From Caenispirillum salinarum AK4 (GTDB taxonomy: Bacteria; Pseudomonadota; Alphaproteobacteria; Rhodospirillales; Rhodospirillaceae), in the NCBI RefSeq assembly GCF_000315795.1, contig NZ_ANHY01000003.1, forward strand, positions 124,001 to 188,000: 64,000 nt of DNA, in the 5' to 3' direction. Position numbers and translations under genes: made by a program. Below, in pieces: positions 55,439 to 64,000 of this stretch (position 1 is its first letter; the number at the start of each line of letters is the position of its first letter). The notes below the pieces were generated by a model. It made no database searches, had not been told where the DNA came from, and saw only the letters and a program-made list of their open reading frames with translations.

Positions 55439-56818
55439 TCAGCCACCGCGCTGCGGTTCGGGGTAGGACTCCCACGGGTCGCTGACGGCGGGTGGCGGGA
55501 CCTCCACGCTCAGGTTCAGGGTCTCCAGCGCGCTGGCGATGGGGATGAACAGGTTCAGCCCGGTCCGGCCGCCGTCGGCGGTGGCGAAGCCGGCGTAGGT
55601 CAGGCCGACCAGGTTGCCCCGCCCGTCCACCAGCGCGCCGCCGCTGTTGCCGGGGTTGACCGCCACGTCCGCCTGGATGTCGGGCAGACCGTCGTCGTTG
55701 CGGGGAAAGCCGCTGACGGCACCCCTGGTCACGGTTCCGGCCAGGCCGCGCAGGCGCGGCGTGCCGATGGCGAAGACGTCCTCGGTCAGGCGCAAGGGGT
55801 CCATGCGGATGGGCAGGAAGGGATGCCCGCCGGACGTCGTCTGCACCAGGGCGACGTCGCGGCGGCGGTCGCGGCGCAGGACCTCGCCGCGCTGCCAGTC
55901 GCCGCCCAGGTCGCGCACCAGCACCGTGTCGCGGCCTTCCACGACGTGATAATTGGTCAGCAGCAGGCTCGGCGTGATGTAGACGCCCGAACCGTGGCTC
56001 AGGCCGTTGTCGATGGTGGCGACGGCGCGGCGCACCTCGGGCGCATGATCGGCCAGCGGGGCGTCGAACAGCGGCACCTCGGGCACCAGCAGGGGCGCGG
56101 GGCGGGTCTCGCGGTCGGCGATGGCATAGAGCGTCGCGTCACGGCTGACGATGTCCAGGAACGCCGCCTCCGCCGCCAGATTGCTGACCGAGGAGGCGAA
56201 AGCGTTGTTGACCAGAAGCTGCGCGGCCATCATCGACGGATCGTCCAGCCGCGCCACGCCCTCGGTCCGGGTGGTGTAGACGACCTTCTTCAGCGACTGC
56301 GAGAACACCTGCCACTCCACCAGGATGTAGCCGCGCCCGGTCTTCAGGTACTTCTCGTCGCCGGTCAGCAGGTTGCGCTGGACGCACAGGTCCAGGCGGA
56401 TGTCCTCGATGCGCCCGGCGACCAGATAGTCCGTGCGCGGCTGGCCGCGTTCGATGGCCTTGAACAGGTTGTTGGGGTCGCCCACCGTGTTGTAGCCGGC
56501 CAGCCGCATGCGGCGGAAGAAGGCGTCCTCGAAATCGCGCGAGAAGGCTTCGGTCCGCGAATACAGCCAGCTGATAGGGTCGCCGCGCTGGGCGCACGAG
56601 AACCAACTGCCGCCATAGCCGCCGATGGTGGTGCCGGGCGGGATGGCGTAGGTCACGCCGCCGTATTCGATGGTCGCCAGCGACCGGCCGAGGGGAATGT
56701 CCGGCGGCGGGCGCATTTCGACGTCCGGAATGGGCATTCCGGCCCCGCCGCAGGCCGCCAGTCCGGCACACAGCATGACGATCCGGAGCATCCGCCCCGC
56801 ACCCGCGACCCCTCGCAT
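55439..56818 (-). CDS. Lipoprotein with C-terminal trypsin-like (HtrA-type) serine protease domain
   Basis: A 459-residue predicted lipoprotein (lipobox LAAC, Cys23). Residues about 30-240 form a domain not recognised with confidence (contains DYLVAGRIEDIRLDL and GYILVEWQVFSQSLKKVVY, reminiscent of periplasmic lipoproteins of secretion or transport systems). Residues about 260-440 are a chymotrypsin-fold protease: His in TNYHVVEG, Asp in RRDVALVQT, Ser in VNPGNSGGALVD. No PDZ domain follows. ATG at 56818 has a GGGAG ribosome-binding site; an ATG at 56791 is possible. It probably cleaves envelope proteins. Confidence 0.85.
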   Translation of the reverse strand: MRGVAGAGRMLRIVMLCAGLAACGGAGMPIPDVEMRPPPDIPLGRSLATIEYGGVTYAIPPGTTIGGYGGSWFSCAQRGDPISWLYSRTEAFSRDFEDAFFRRMRLAGYNTVGDPNNLFKAIERGQPRTDYLVAGRIEDIRLDLCVQRNLLTGDEKYLKTGRGYILVEWQVFSQSLKKVVYTTRTEGVARLDDPSMMAAQLLVNNAFASSVSNLAAEAAFLDIVSRDATLYAIADRETRPAPLLVPEVPLFDAPLADHAPEVRRAVATIDNGLSHGSGVYITPSLLLTNYHVVEGRDTVLVRDLGGDWQRGEVLRRDRRRDVALVQTTSGGHPFLPIRMDPLRLTEDVFAIGTPRLRGLAGTVTRGAVSGFPRNDDGLPDIQADVAVNPGNSGGALVDGRGNLVGLTYAGFATADGGRTGLNLFIPIASALETLNLSVEVPPPAVSDPWESYPEPQRGG

Positions 56819-56878
56819 CCCCGCTCCCCCTTCGGAAATAAAACCTGAGCGTGTGCGAGTGTAGAGGCAGCCGCGCCG

Positions 56879-57658
56879 CTAGTCCAGGCGCGCGACGCTG
56901 GCAATCCACTCCAGCGCCTCGTCCACGGTTTCCACCAGGGTGCCGGGCTCGGGCGCCGGCCGGCGGATGAGCACCACCGGCAGGCCCAGGCGCCGGGCCG
57001 CATCCAGCTTGGCGCGGGTGGCGTTGCCGCCGGAGGCCTTGGTGACCAACACGTCCACGCCGTGGGAGCGCATCAGGCTGTCCTCGTCGTCGACCGTGAA
57101 CGGCCCGCGCCCGCCCACCAGGGCGGCTCCGACGGGCAGGTCGTCGTCGGCGTCGTCGGGCGGGTCCATCATGCGGACCACATAGGTGAAGCCCGGCCGG
57201 TCGCGGAACGGCGCCAGATCGGCGGTGCCCAGCGTGATGAAAGCCCGCCGGCCCAGCCGCGCCGCCGCCTCCGCCGCGTCGGCCACGTCGTCGACCTCGT
57301 GCCAGTCGTCACCCGGCTGCGGCTCCCACTCCGGGCGGCGCAGCGTCAGGCGCGGCGTGCCGGTGACCTCGCAGGCGATGTGGGCGTTGCGGCTCATGCG
57401 GGCGGCGAAAGGGTGGGTCGCGTCCACCAGCAGGCGCACGCCCTCGTCCCGGAGAAAGACGGCCAGCCCCTCGGGCCCCGCGAAGCCGCCGATGCGCAGC
57501 CGGCCGGGCGGCCTGGCGCGCGGGGCGGCGCGGCCGGCCAGGGAATAGGTGACGGCCAGCCGATCGCCGAAACGGTCCGCCAGGGCGCGGGCGAGGGCTG
57601 CGGCCTCGGCCGTTCCGCCCAGCAGCAGCAGGTGGGGAGGACGCTCACGCATCGGCAC
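56879..57658 (-). CDS. cobK: Precorrin-6A / cobalt-precorrin-6A reductase
   Basis: A 259-residue CobK/CbiJ family NADPH-dependent reductase that saturates a double bond of (cobalt-)precorrin-6A in cobalamin synthesis. It begins LLLGGTAEAAALARALAD, with LVDATHPFAARMSRNA near residue 77 and TLGTADLAPF near 143; KASGGNATRAKLDAARRLGLPVVLIRRP close to the end is typical. Because the partner upstream is CbiD, the substrate is probably the cobalt form (CbiJ role). It overlaps cbiD by 14 bp and is the last gene of the riboswitch operon. Confidence 0.94.
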   Translation of the reverse strand: MPMRERPPHLLLLGGTAEAAALARALADRFGDRLAVTYSLAGRAAPRARPPGRLRIGGFAGPEGLAVFLRDEGVRLLVDATHPFAARMSRNAHIACEVTGTPRLTLRRPEWEPQPGDDWHEVDDVADAAEAAARLGRRAFITLGTADLAPFRDRPGFTYVVRMMDPPDDADDDLPVGAALVGGRGPFTVDDEDSLMRSHGVDVLVTKASGGNATRAKLDAARRLGLPVVLIRRPAPEPGTLVETVDEALEWIASVARLD

Positions 57659-58730
57659 GGCCGACCTCCTGTCCCTGGCGGTCGAAGGCGATGATCTCCA
57701 CGTCGACGCCGCCCGACAGCACGGCCAGGGCGGCCTCGCGGGCCTGGCGGCACAGGGTGTCCGACAGGCGCCGGTCCAGCCCCAGGCCGCGCGCGATCTC
57801 CAGGACCGCGCCGACGGTGGCGGCGTCGCGGGCGCCGCGCACGGCGTCCGCCGGGGCGCCCAGGTCGTGGAGCAGGACGGCCAGCGCGCCGGTGTCGACC
57901 GTGCTGCGGCCGGAATGCAGGTCCATGTGTCCTCCCGCCAGCTTGCTGATCTTGGCGAGTCCGCCGGCGATGGTCAGGCGCGGCACCGGATGGCGGCGCA
58001 GGTACTTGAGTACGGCGCCGACGAAGTCTCCCATGTCGATCAACGCTTCGTCCGGCACCGGGTACAGGCGTCGCGCCGCCTTTTCCGAGGTATTGCCCGT
58101 GGTGGCGATCAGGTGGTCCTGGCCGGCGGCGCGGGCCACGTCGATGCCGCGATGGATGGAGTGAATCCAGGCCGAGCAGGAGTAGGGCACCACCACCCCC
58201 GTCGTCCCCAGAACCGACAGGCCGCCCAGGATGCCGAGGCGGGGGTTCATGGTGCGCAGCGCCAGTTCGGCCCCGTGCTCGATGCCCACCGTGACCTCCA
58301 GGTCCACGGCCCCGCCGCCGGCCTCGTCGGACAGGTTGTCGGCGATCATGCCGCGCGGACCGGGGTTGATGGCGGGCTCCCCCACCGCCAGCGGCAGGCC
58401 GGGCTTGGTGACGGTGCCCACGCCCTCGCCCGCCCTGAACACGATGCCCGCGCCGGCGGTCAGGCGGCGCACGGTGGCGGAGACGACGGCGCCATGGGTG
58501 ACGTCGGGGTCGTCGCCGGCATCCTTGGTGATGGCGGCGGTGGCCGCCTCGCCGTCGTCCGACAGGCTCCAGCGGGTCAGGGCGAAGGCGGGGGCAAGGT
58601 TTTTCGGCAGACGGATGGTCACCGGGTCGGGAAAGACGCCGGTGCGCAGGGCGGCGAAGGCCGCACGGGCGGCGGCTGTGGCGCAGGCGCCGGTCGTCCA
58701 GCCCTTCCTGAGGGTGCGGGTATCCGTCAT
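57645..58730 (-). CDS. cbiD: Cobalt-precorrin-5B (C1)-methyltransferase CbiD
   Basis: A 361-residue CbiD of full length. It begins with the family signature LRKGWTTGACATAAARAAF; later segments include GNTSEKAARR and GGLAKISKLAGGHMDLHS near residue 256. CbiD methylates C1 of cobalt-precorrin-5B using SAM, in the early-cobalt route to B12. It is the step replaced by CobF in the aerobic pathway. It sits between the cobalt transporter genes and cobK, so uptake and use of cobalt are expressed together. Confidence 0.96.
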   Translation of the reverse strand: MTDTRTLRKGWTTGACATAAARAAFAALRTGVFPDPVTIRLPKNLAPAFALTRWSLSDDGEAATAAITKDAGDDPDVTHGAVVSATVRRLTAGAGIVFRAGEGVGTVTKPGLPLAVGEPAINPGPRGMIADNLSDEAGGGAVDLEVTVGIEHGAELALRTMNPRLGILGGLSVLGTTGVVVPYSCSAWIHSIHRGIDVARAAGQDHLIATTGNTSEKAARRLYPVPDEALIDMGDFVGAVLKYLRRHPVPRLTIAGGLAKISKLAGGHMDLHSGRSTVDTGALAVLLHDLGAPADAVRGARDAATVGAVLEIARGLGLDRRLSDTLCRQAREAALAVLSGGVDVEIIAFDRQGQEVGRADA

Positions 58731-58775
58731 GGCGGCGATCCTACACCGCGCCGGAAAGCCCGGAAACGCCCAACG

Positions 58776-59435
58776 TCACAGGGGGTATTCGTCCGCCACC
58801 CGGCCGCTTTCCAGCAGCACGGCGCGGGTCGCCAGGGCCTCGCGCACCTCCGGGTCGTGGCTGACGATCACCATGGCCTGGGGCAGGCCGGACAGCACCT
58901 CGATCAGGCGGGCGCGGGCCTTGGCGTCCAGGGCGTTGGTCGGCTCGTCCAGCAACAGGGCCTCGGGCTGCATGGCGAGAACGGCGGCCAGCGAAACCAG
59001 GCGCTTCTCGCCGCCCGAAAGGTGGTGGGTGACGCGGTCCTCGAATCCGGCGAGGCCCAGGCCGTTCAGGGTGTCGCTCACGATGCGGCGGGCCTCGGCG
59101 CGGGAGGCGCCGGTGTTCAGCGGCCCGAACGCCACGTCCTCGGCCACGGTGGGACAGAACAGCTGGTCGTCGGGGTCCTGGAAGACCAGCCCGGCGCGCG
59201 GGCGGATCTCGGCGAAGTCGGCCTCCGTCACCCGCGCCCGGCCGAAGGCCTCCACGGTGCCGCCCGACGGCTTCAGCAGGCCGACCATGAGCGACAGCAG
59301 GGTGGACTTGCCGGCGCCGTTGTCGCCCACCAGCGCCAGGCGCTCGCCGGCGTCCAGGCGCAGGGAGACGCCGTCCAGCACGGCCGGCCGGGCGGCGTAG
59401 GCGAAGCGGATGTCGGACAGGGCGAACAGGCTCAT
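58776..59435 (-). CDS. cbiO: Energy-coupling factor cobalt transporter ATP-binding protein
   Basis: A 219-residue ABC ATPase of the CbiO group. Walker A is GDNGAGKST (residues 37-45), the Q-loop [22 protein letters not shown] is the ECF-type variant, the signature LSGGEKR lies near residue 138 and Walker [12 protein letters not shown] near 160. It energises cobalt (or nickel) uptake with CbiQ and CbiM. Its ATG overlaps the cbiQ stop by 4 bp (ATGA). It is shorter than some CbiO proteins, lacking a C-terminal extension. Confidence 0.95.
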   Translation of the reverse strand: MSLFALSDIRFAYAARPAVLDGVSLRLDAGERLALVGDNGAGKSTLLSLMVGLLKPSGGTVEAFGRARVTEADFAEIRPRAGLVFQDPDDQLFCPTVAEDVAFGPLNTGASRAEARRIVSDTLNGLGLAGFEDRVTHHLSGGEKRLVSLAAVLAMQPEALLLDEPTNALDAKARARLIEVLSGLPQAMVIVSHDPEVREALATRAVLLESGRVADEYPL

Positions 59436-60223
59436 GCCAGGCGGTCCGCCGCCACCAGCAGGACGCAGGCGATGGCCGCGGCCGTGCCGAAAGCCCAGTC
59501 GGCGGGCCCGGCGCGCAAGGTGTCGAGCAGCGGCAGCCGGCCCGTGTAGCCCCGGCACTTCATGGCCGCCAGCACGCGCTCGGACCGTTCCAGCGAGCGG
59601 ACAAGCAGCATGCCCACCAGATGGCCGAGGCTTTTCAGGGTGTGCAGGTCGGTGCGCGGCCGGAAGCCGCGGGCCTTCATGGCCCAGCGCAGGCGGCCGT
59701 ATTCGGCGTGCAGGACCTCGATGTAGCGGACCGTCATCAGGAATAGCGTCACCAGCTTGGCGGGCACGCCCAGGCGCCCCAGCGCGTGGCCGAGCACGGT
59801 CTCCCGCATGGTGCCCACCAGGGCCAGCAGGGCGAGGATCACGGCATTGGCCTTGAGCGCGATGCGCACCGCGTGCTCCAGCCCCTCGCGCGAGGCCGGC
59901 AGGCCCCACAGGGTGAAGAGGGGCTCGGTTCCGGCGGCGGGCGGGGTGGTGAAGGGCAGCATGACCAGGGTGAGCAGGATGAAGCCGTCCATGGCGGCGA
60001 CCCGCTTGGCCGTTTCCCTCAGCGGCAAACGCGCCCAGACCGCCAGCCCGAAGGCCACCCCCACCGAGGCCACCAGCGCCGGCAGGCCGTTCAGCGCTAC
60101 CACGGCGACGGCGAACGCCACGGCCGCCAGAACCCGAGCGCGCGGGTCCAGGCGGCGCGGCCCGGTGTCGGGCCCGTCGGCAAAGCTGCGGATGGCCGGC
60201 TGTCCGGGCCGCGTCGTGGGCAT
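59432..60223 (-). CDS. cbiQ: Energy-coupling factor cobalt transporter membrane protein CbiQ
   Basis: A 263-residue CbiQ T-component with about five membrane helices ([26 protein letters not shown] region and others). Two coupling-helix motifs of the A/C-R-G type are present, MKARGFRPR and MKCRGYTGR, which dock onto the ATPase. ATG at 60223 has a GAGGA ribosome-binding site; 31 in-frame codons upstream are Pro-rich and unlikely. It lies 59 bp after the CbiL-like gene and overlaps cbiO. Confidence 0.95.
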   Translation of the reverse strand: MPTTRPGQPAIRSFADGPDTGPRRLDPRARVLAAVAFAVAVVALNGLPALVASVGVAFGLAVWARLPLRETAKRVAAMDGFILLTLVMLPFTTPPAAGTEPLFTLWGLPASREGLEHAVRIALKANAVILALLALVGTMRETVLGHALGRLGVPAKLVTLFLMTVRYIEVLHAEYGRLRWAMKARGFRPRTDLHTLKSLGHLVGMLLVRSLERSERVLAAMKCRGYTGRLPLLDTLRAGPADWAFGTAAAIACVLLVAADRLA

Positions 60224-60282
60224 GGGTCCTCGCGGGGTGGCGGTCGGGACCGGTGCCGGCCGGTGTGGGCCGGTGCCGGGCG

Positions 60283-60789
60283 TCAGGCGGCAGGGCGGCG
60301 GCGGCTCATGATCCACGCCGCCACGCCGAAGATGCCGAAGATGTACCCCAGTCCGCCCAGCGCGTCCATGAGGCCGACACTGTCCTTGTAGGCGAGCAGG
60401 TCGCGGCGCAGCGGTCGCACCTGGGCCTCCACCGCCTCGGCGATCAGGACGCGCAGGTCCTCCGGCGCGGGGGCGGCGGCGGCGGCGATGTCCTCCGCCG
60501 GCACGGTCAGGCGCGCCACCAGCCCTTCTCCCAGGTTGGCGGCGAATGTGTGGTCGACGGTGCGCGTCGGCGTGAAGGTGAAGGCCCCGTCCTCGTCCAT
60601 GGCGGTCTCGCCCAGCACCGTGCCGTCAGGCGCGGTGACGGTGACGACGGCCCCCGGCGCGGCGGGCTCGATATCGCCGCGGATGACGCCGTTGACGGTG
60701 GAGGCAAACGCCATGACCTCGCCGGCCTTGGCGCCGATGGTCGGCAGCAGCAGGGCCGCCGCCAGCAGCAGGGACAGACGCTTACGCAT
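60283..60789 (-). CDS. cbiL: CbiL/NikL-like auxiliary component of the cobalt/nickel ECF transporter
   Basis: A 168-residue protein with a signal peptide ([22 protein letters not shown]), a periplasmic beta-sandwich-like domain ([40 protein letters not shown]), an Ala-rich linker, and one C-terminal membrane helix ([19 protein letters not shown]) ending in basic residues. This is the layout of NikL/CbiL proteins that replace the two-helix CbiN or NikN in M-L-Q-O type transporters. It should not be confused with the methyltransferase also called CbiL. It overlaps the end of cbiM by 8 bp. Confidence 0.85.
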   Translation of the reverse strand: MRKRLSLLLAAALLLPTIGAKAGEVMAFASTVNGVIRGDIEPAAPGAVVTVTAPDGTVLGETAMDEDGAFTFTPTRTVDHTFAANLGEGLVARLTVPAEDIAAAAAPAPEDLRVLIAEAVEAQVRPLRRDLLAYKDSVGLMDALGGLGYIFGIFGVAAWIMSRRRPAA

Positions 60790-61423
60790 GGCGCAGGCCC
60801 TCCGTTCCGGCGGTGGTGCCGGCGGGCAGGCCGAAGGCGTCCGGCTTGACCTTGGCGAGCAGGGTCACGGCGGCGGCCGTCACCAGGGCTTCGGCGATCA
60901 TCACCGGCACATGCGCCAGGAACACCAGCTTGGCGGCGGGAATGAAGGCATCGCCGGAGGCTGCCAGGGCGGCACCCACCAGGATCGTGGTCAGGGCGAC
61001 GGACAGTCCGCCCGCAACGGCGCCCGAAAGCGGCACCAGCACCGCCGAGCCCGAGCGCACGCCGGCGCGGCAGGCCAGGCCCACCAGCACGGCGGGCATC
61101 GCGATGGTCAGGGTGTTCACGCCCAGGACGGTCAGGCCCCCGAAGCCGAAGAACACGGCCTGCAGGGCCAGTGCCACGGCCAGAGCCGGGAAGGCGGCCC
61201 ATCCCAGCATCAAGCCGGCCAGCCCGCCCAGCACCAGGTGGACGGACGACGGCCCGATGGGCACCTGCACGAGCGAGGCGACGAAGAAGGCCGCCGACAA
61301 CAGGCCGGCGCGCGGCAGGGTCTCGGCGTCCAGGCGCTTGAGGCCCAGGGCGAGACCGCCGACCGAAACGGCCGAGGCGGCGACGATGACGGACGGGGCG
61401 AGGGCACCATCGACAATATGCAT
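60782..61423 (-). CDS. cbiM: Cobalt (nickel) ECF transporter substrate-binding subunit CbiM
   Basis: A 213-residue S-component with about six membrane helices. The N-terminus MHIVDGALAP provides the amino group and His2 that coordinate the metal in this family, so the ATG at 61423 is fixed by function. QVPIGPSSVHLVLGGLAGLMLGW near residue 53 supplies the further metal histidine. Shine-Dalgarno GGGAGG is upstream. The cobalamin riboswitch, cbiD and cobK make cobalt the likely substrate rather than nickel. It is the first recognised gene of the riboswitch operon. Confidence 0.95.
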   Translation of the reverse strand: MHIVDGALAPSVIVAASAVSVGGLALGLKRLDAETLPRAGLLSAAFFVASLVQVPIGPSSVHLVLGGLAGLMLGWAAFPALAVALALQAVFFGFGGLTVLGVNTLTIAMPAVLVGLACRAGVRSGSAVLVPLSGAVAGGLSVALTTILVGAALAASGDAFIPAAKLVFLAHVPVMIAEALVTAAAVTLLAKVKPDAFGLPAGTTAGTEGLRHA

Positions 61424-61737
61424 GTCAGCGGCCCTCCCCGATGGCGGAGAAGGGAGTATTGGAAACGGAAACGGCGCGACTGTGCGTCATCCTTGGCGCT
61501 CCTGTCTGGCGCCGGGGCCGCGACGGGACGACGGACACGGGGAGATCGCGCGGAAGGACCGATACGGCCGGCAGGAATGGGCCGCTGGTCCCGCAGGCGT
61601 CGCCGCGCACCATCGCCGATCGCCCTCCGGCGGAACGGCTCCGCCCGGCCACCATGGCCGCGCGGCGTGATGATGCACGTCACCTCGACGGATACCCGCA
61701 CCCCCGGTACGCCCCGCCCGGAGGATGAGTGACGTCG
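61424..61737 (-). other. Unexplained 314-nt spacer between riboswitch aptamer and cbiM
   Basis: No convincing gene. A 63-codon frame on the minus strand (61487-61678) starts GTG with a GAGG-like site 60 nt after the aptamer and begins MHHHAARPWW. Its codon use (AGA, GGA and A/T-ending codons frequent) is unlike its neighbours, so it is probably not coding. No intrinsic terminator with a T tract was seen. Confidence 0.4.
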
Positions 61738-61940
61738 CGACGGCAGGTCTCCTGGCTCGCGGGTCGTCGCCGCCTTCCGGCCTTCCCGGCGCGGGTGAGC
61801 GCCAGTGGCATGTTCGGAAGCGGCTCGCCGCTCACAGTTGCGGGGGCAGCTCCGGCGCCGGACCCCCACCGGGTCGGTCCATTCCGGATTCCCTTTTCAT
61901 CCCCGGGCTTTTCACCCTGCACGGGGCAACCGTCACGTTC
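61738..61940 (-). promoter_or_regulatory. Cobalamin (B12) riboswitch
   Basis: Read on the minus strand, the conserved blocks appear in order: GAAAAGGGAATCCGG; the B12-box region GCTGCCCCCGCAACTGTGAG followed by CGG; and near the 3' end AGCCAGGAGACCTGCCG (61741-61757). This is a complete cobalamin aptamer. Binding of adenosyl- or methylcobalamin is expected to lower expression of the downstream cbiMLQO-cbiD-cobK operon. The aptamer ends 314 nt before cbiM, unusually far. Confidence 0.96.
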
Positions 61941-61946
61941 GGCCGG

Positions 61947-61975
61947 AGTATGCCGCCGGCGCATGGCTGCGTCAA
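61947..61975 (-). promoter_or_regulatory. Promoter of the cobalamin-riboswitch operon
   Basis: Minus strand TTGACG (61970-61975) and CATACT (61947-61952) with a 17-bp spacer, just upstream of the aptamer, placing the transcription start near 61940. Confidence 0.7.
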
Positions 61976-62060
61976 ACGGTGCTTGCACACTGTGACATCC
62001 GCGTGACGCTGCCACCTTGGTGGTGTAGGGTGCGACCAACGCAGTAGGGACAAGCGTCTA

Positions 62061-64000
<1,940 letters not shown>

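Noticed and set aside
61487-61678. 63-codon frame starting MHHHAARPWW between the B12 riboswitch and cbiM
   Set aside because: The position is suggestive, but third-position GC is low for this genome, rare codons are common and the residue composition resembles non-coding translation. It is kept only as a question under the riboswitch finding.

Overview
The window is about 64 kb of very GC-rich chromosomal DNA. Its codon use, gene content and gene order point to a free-living alphaproteobacterium, most likely in the Rhodospirillales or a neighbouring order; this is inferred from family resemblance only. The pointers are a cbb3-oxidase assembly cluster (ccoGHIS), the order dnaB ... alr-mlaEF-radA-cvpA-purF, rpmI-rplT-pheST, and a long rplU-rpmA-obg-proBA-nadD-rsfS-rlmH-gpmI-envC-ctpA-yibQ-rppH block. 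It reads as core genome with a few small accessory insertions. No rRNA, CRISPR array, prophage or recognisable insertion sequence was seen.

Layout. 0-3.4 kb: end of the cco (fix) cluster for microaerobic respiration. 3.4-5.3 kb: panBC. 5.3-14.4 kb: an ArsC-family reductase, a large MscS-type channel, a GT4 glycosyltransferase, a GNAT acetyltransferase paired with an aldehyde-dehydrogenase homologue that lacks its catalytic residues, recQ, and an L,D-transpeptidase. 14.5-27 kb: dnaB (perfect DnaA box upstream), two duplicated vapBC modules (one toxin internally deleted), a P2-type cation ATPase, then alr-mlaE-mlaF-radA-cvpA-purF. 27-31 kb: a lipoprotein esterase, a diguanylate cyclase and a SPOR lipoprotein. 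31-35.5 kb: rpmI-rplT, a structured intergenic region, then pheST. 35.5-39 kb: an HWE/HisKA_2-type kinase overlapping its receiver partner, tRNA-Ser(GGA), and a Bax-like glucosaminidase. 39.3-53 kb: the long minus-strand housekeeping block, interrupted by a Phd/PemK-type toxin-antitoxin pair. 53.3-56.8 kb: tRNA-Ser(CGA) and small exported proteins (secreted-repeat protein, glycine-heptad lipoprotein, Tat-exported aldo/keto reductase, protease lipoprotein). 56.9-62 kb: a cobalamin-riboswitch operon, cbiM-cbiL-cbiQ-cbiO-cbiD-cobK, joining cobalt uptake to corrin-ring synthesis. 62-64 kb: a CHASE4-like sensor histidine kinase running off the right edge.

The most unusual signal is a dispersed element of about 125 bp present three times (5301-5425, 13648-13775, 29569-29692). 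Each copy lies between two convergent genes and can fold into five consecutive hairpins, with compensatory base changes between copies. It looks like a structured RNA or REP-like family acting at convergent gene ends. Other points worth a look: a terminator hairpin whose 3' arm carries the Shine-Dalgarno of the next gene; a lipoprotein with glycine at nearly every seventh residue; an rsfS whose natural ATG is out of frame by one base in an A4 run; a diguanylate cyclase that has lost its I-site arginine; and toxin-antitoxin insertions at two otherwise conserved gene junctions.
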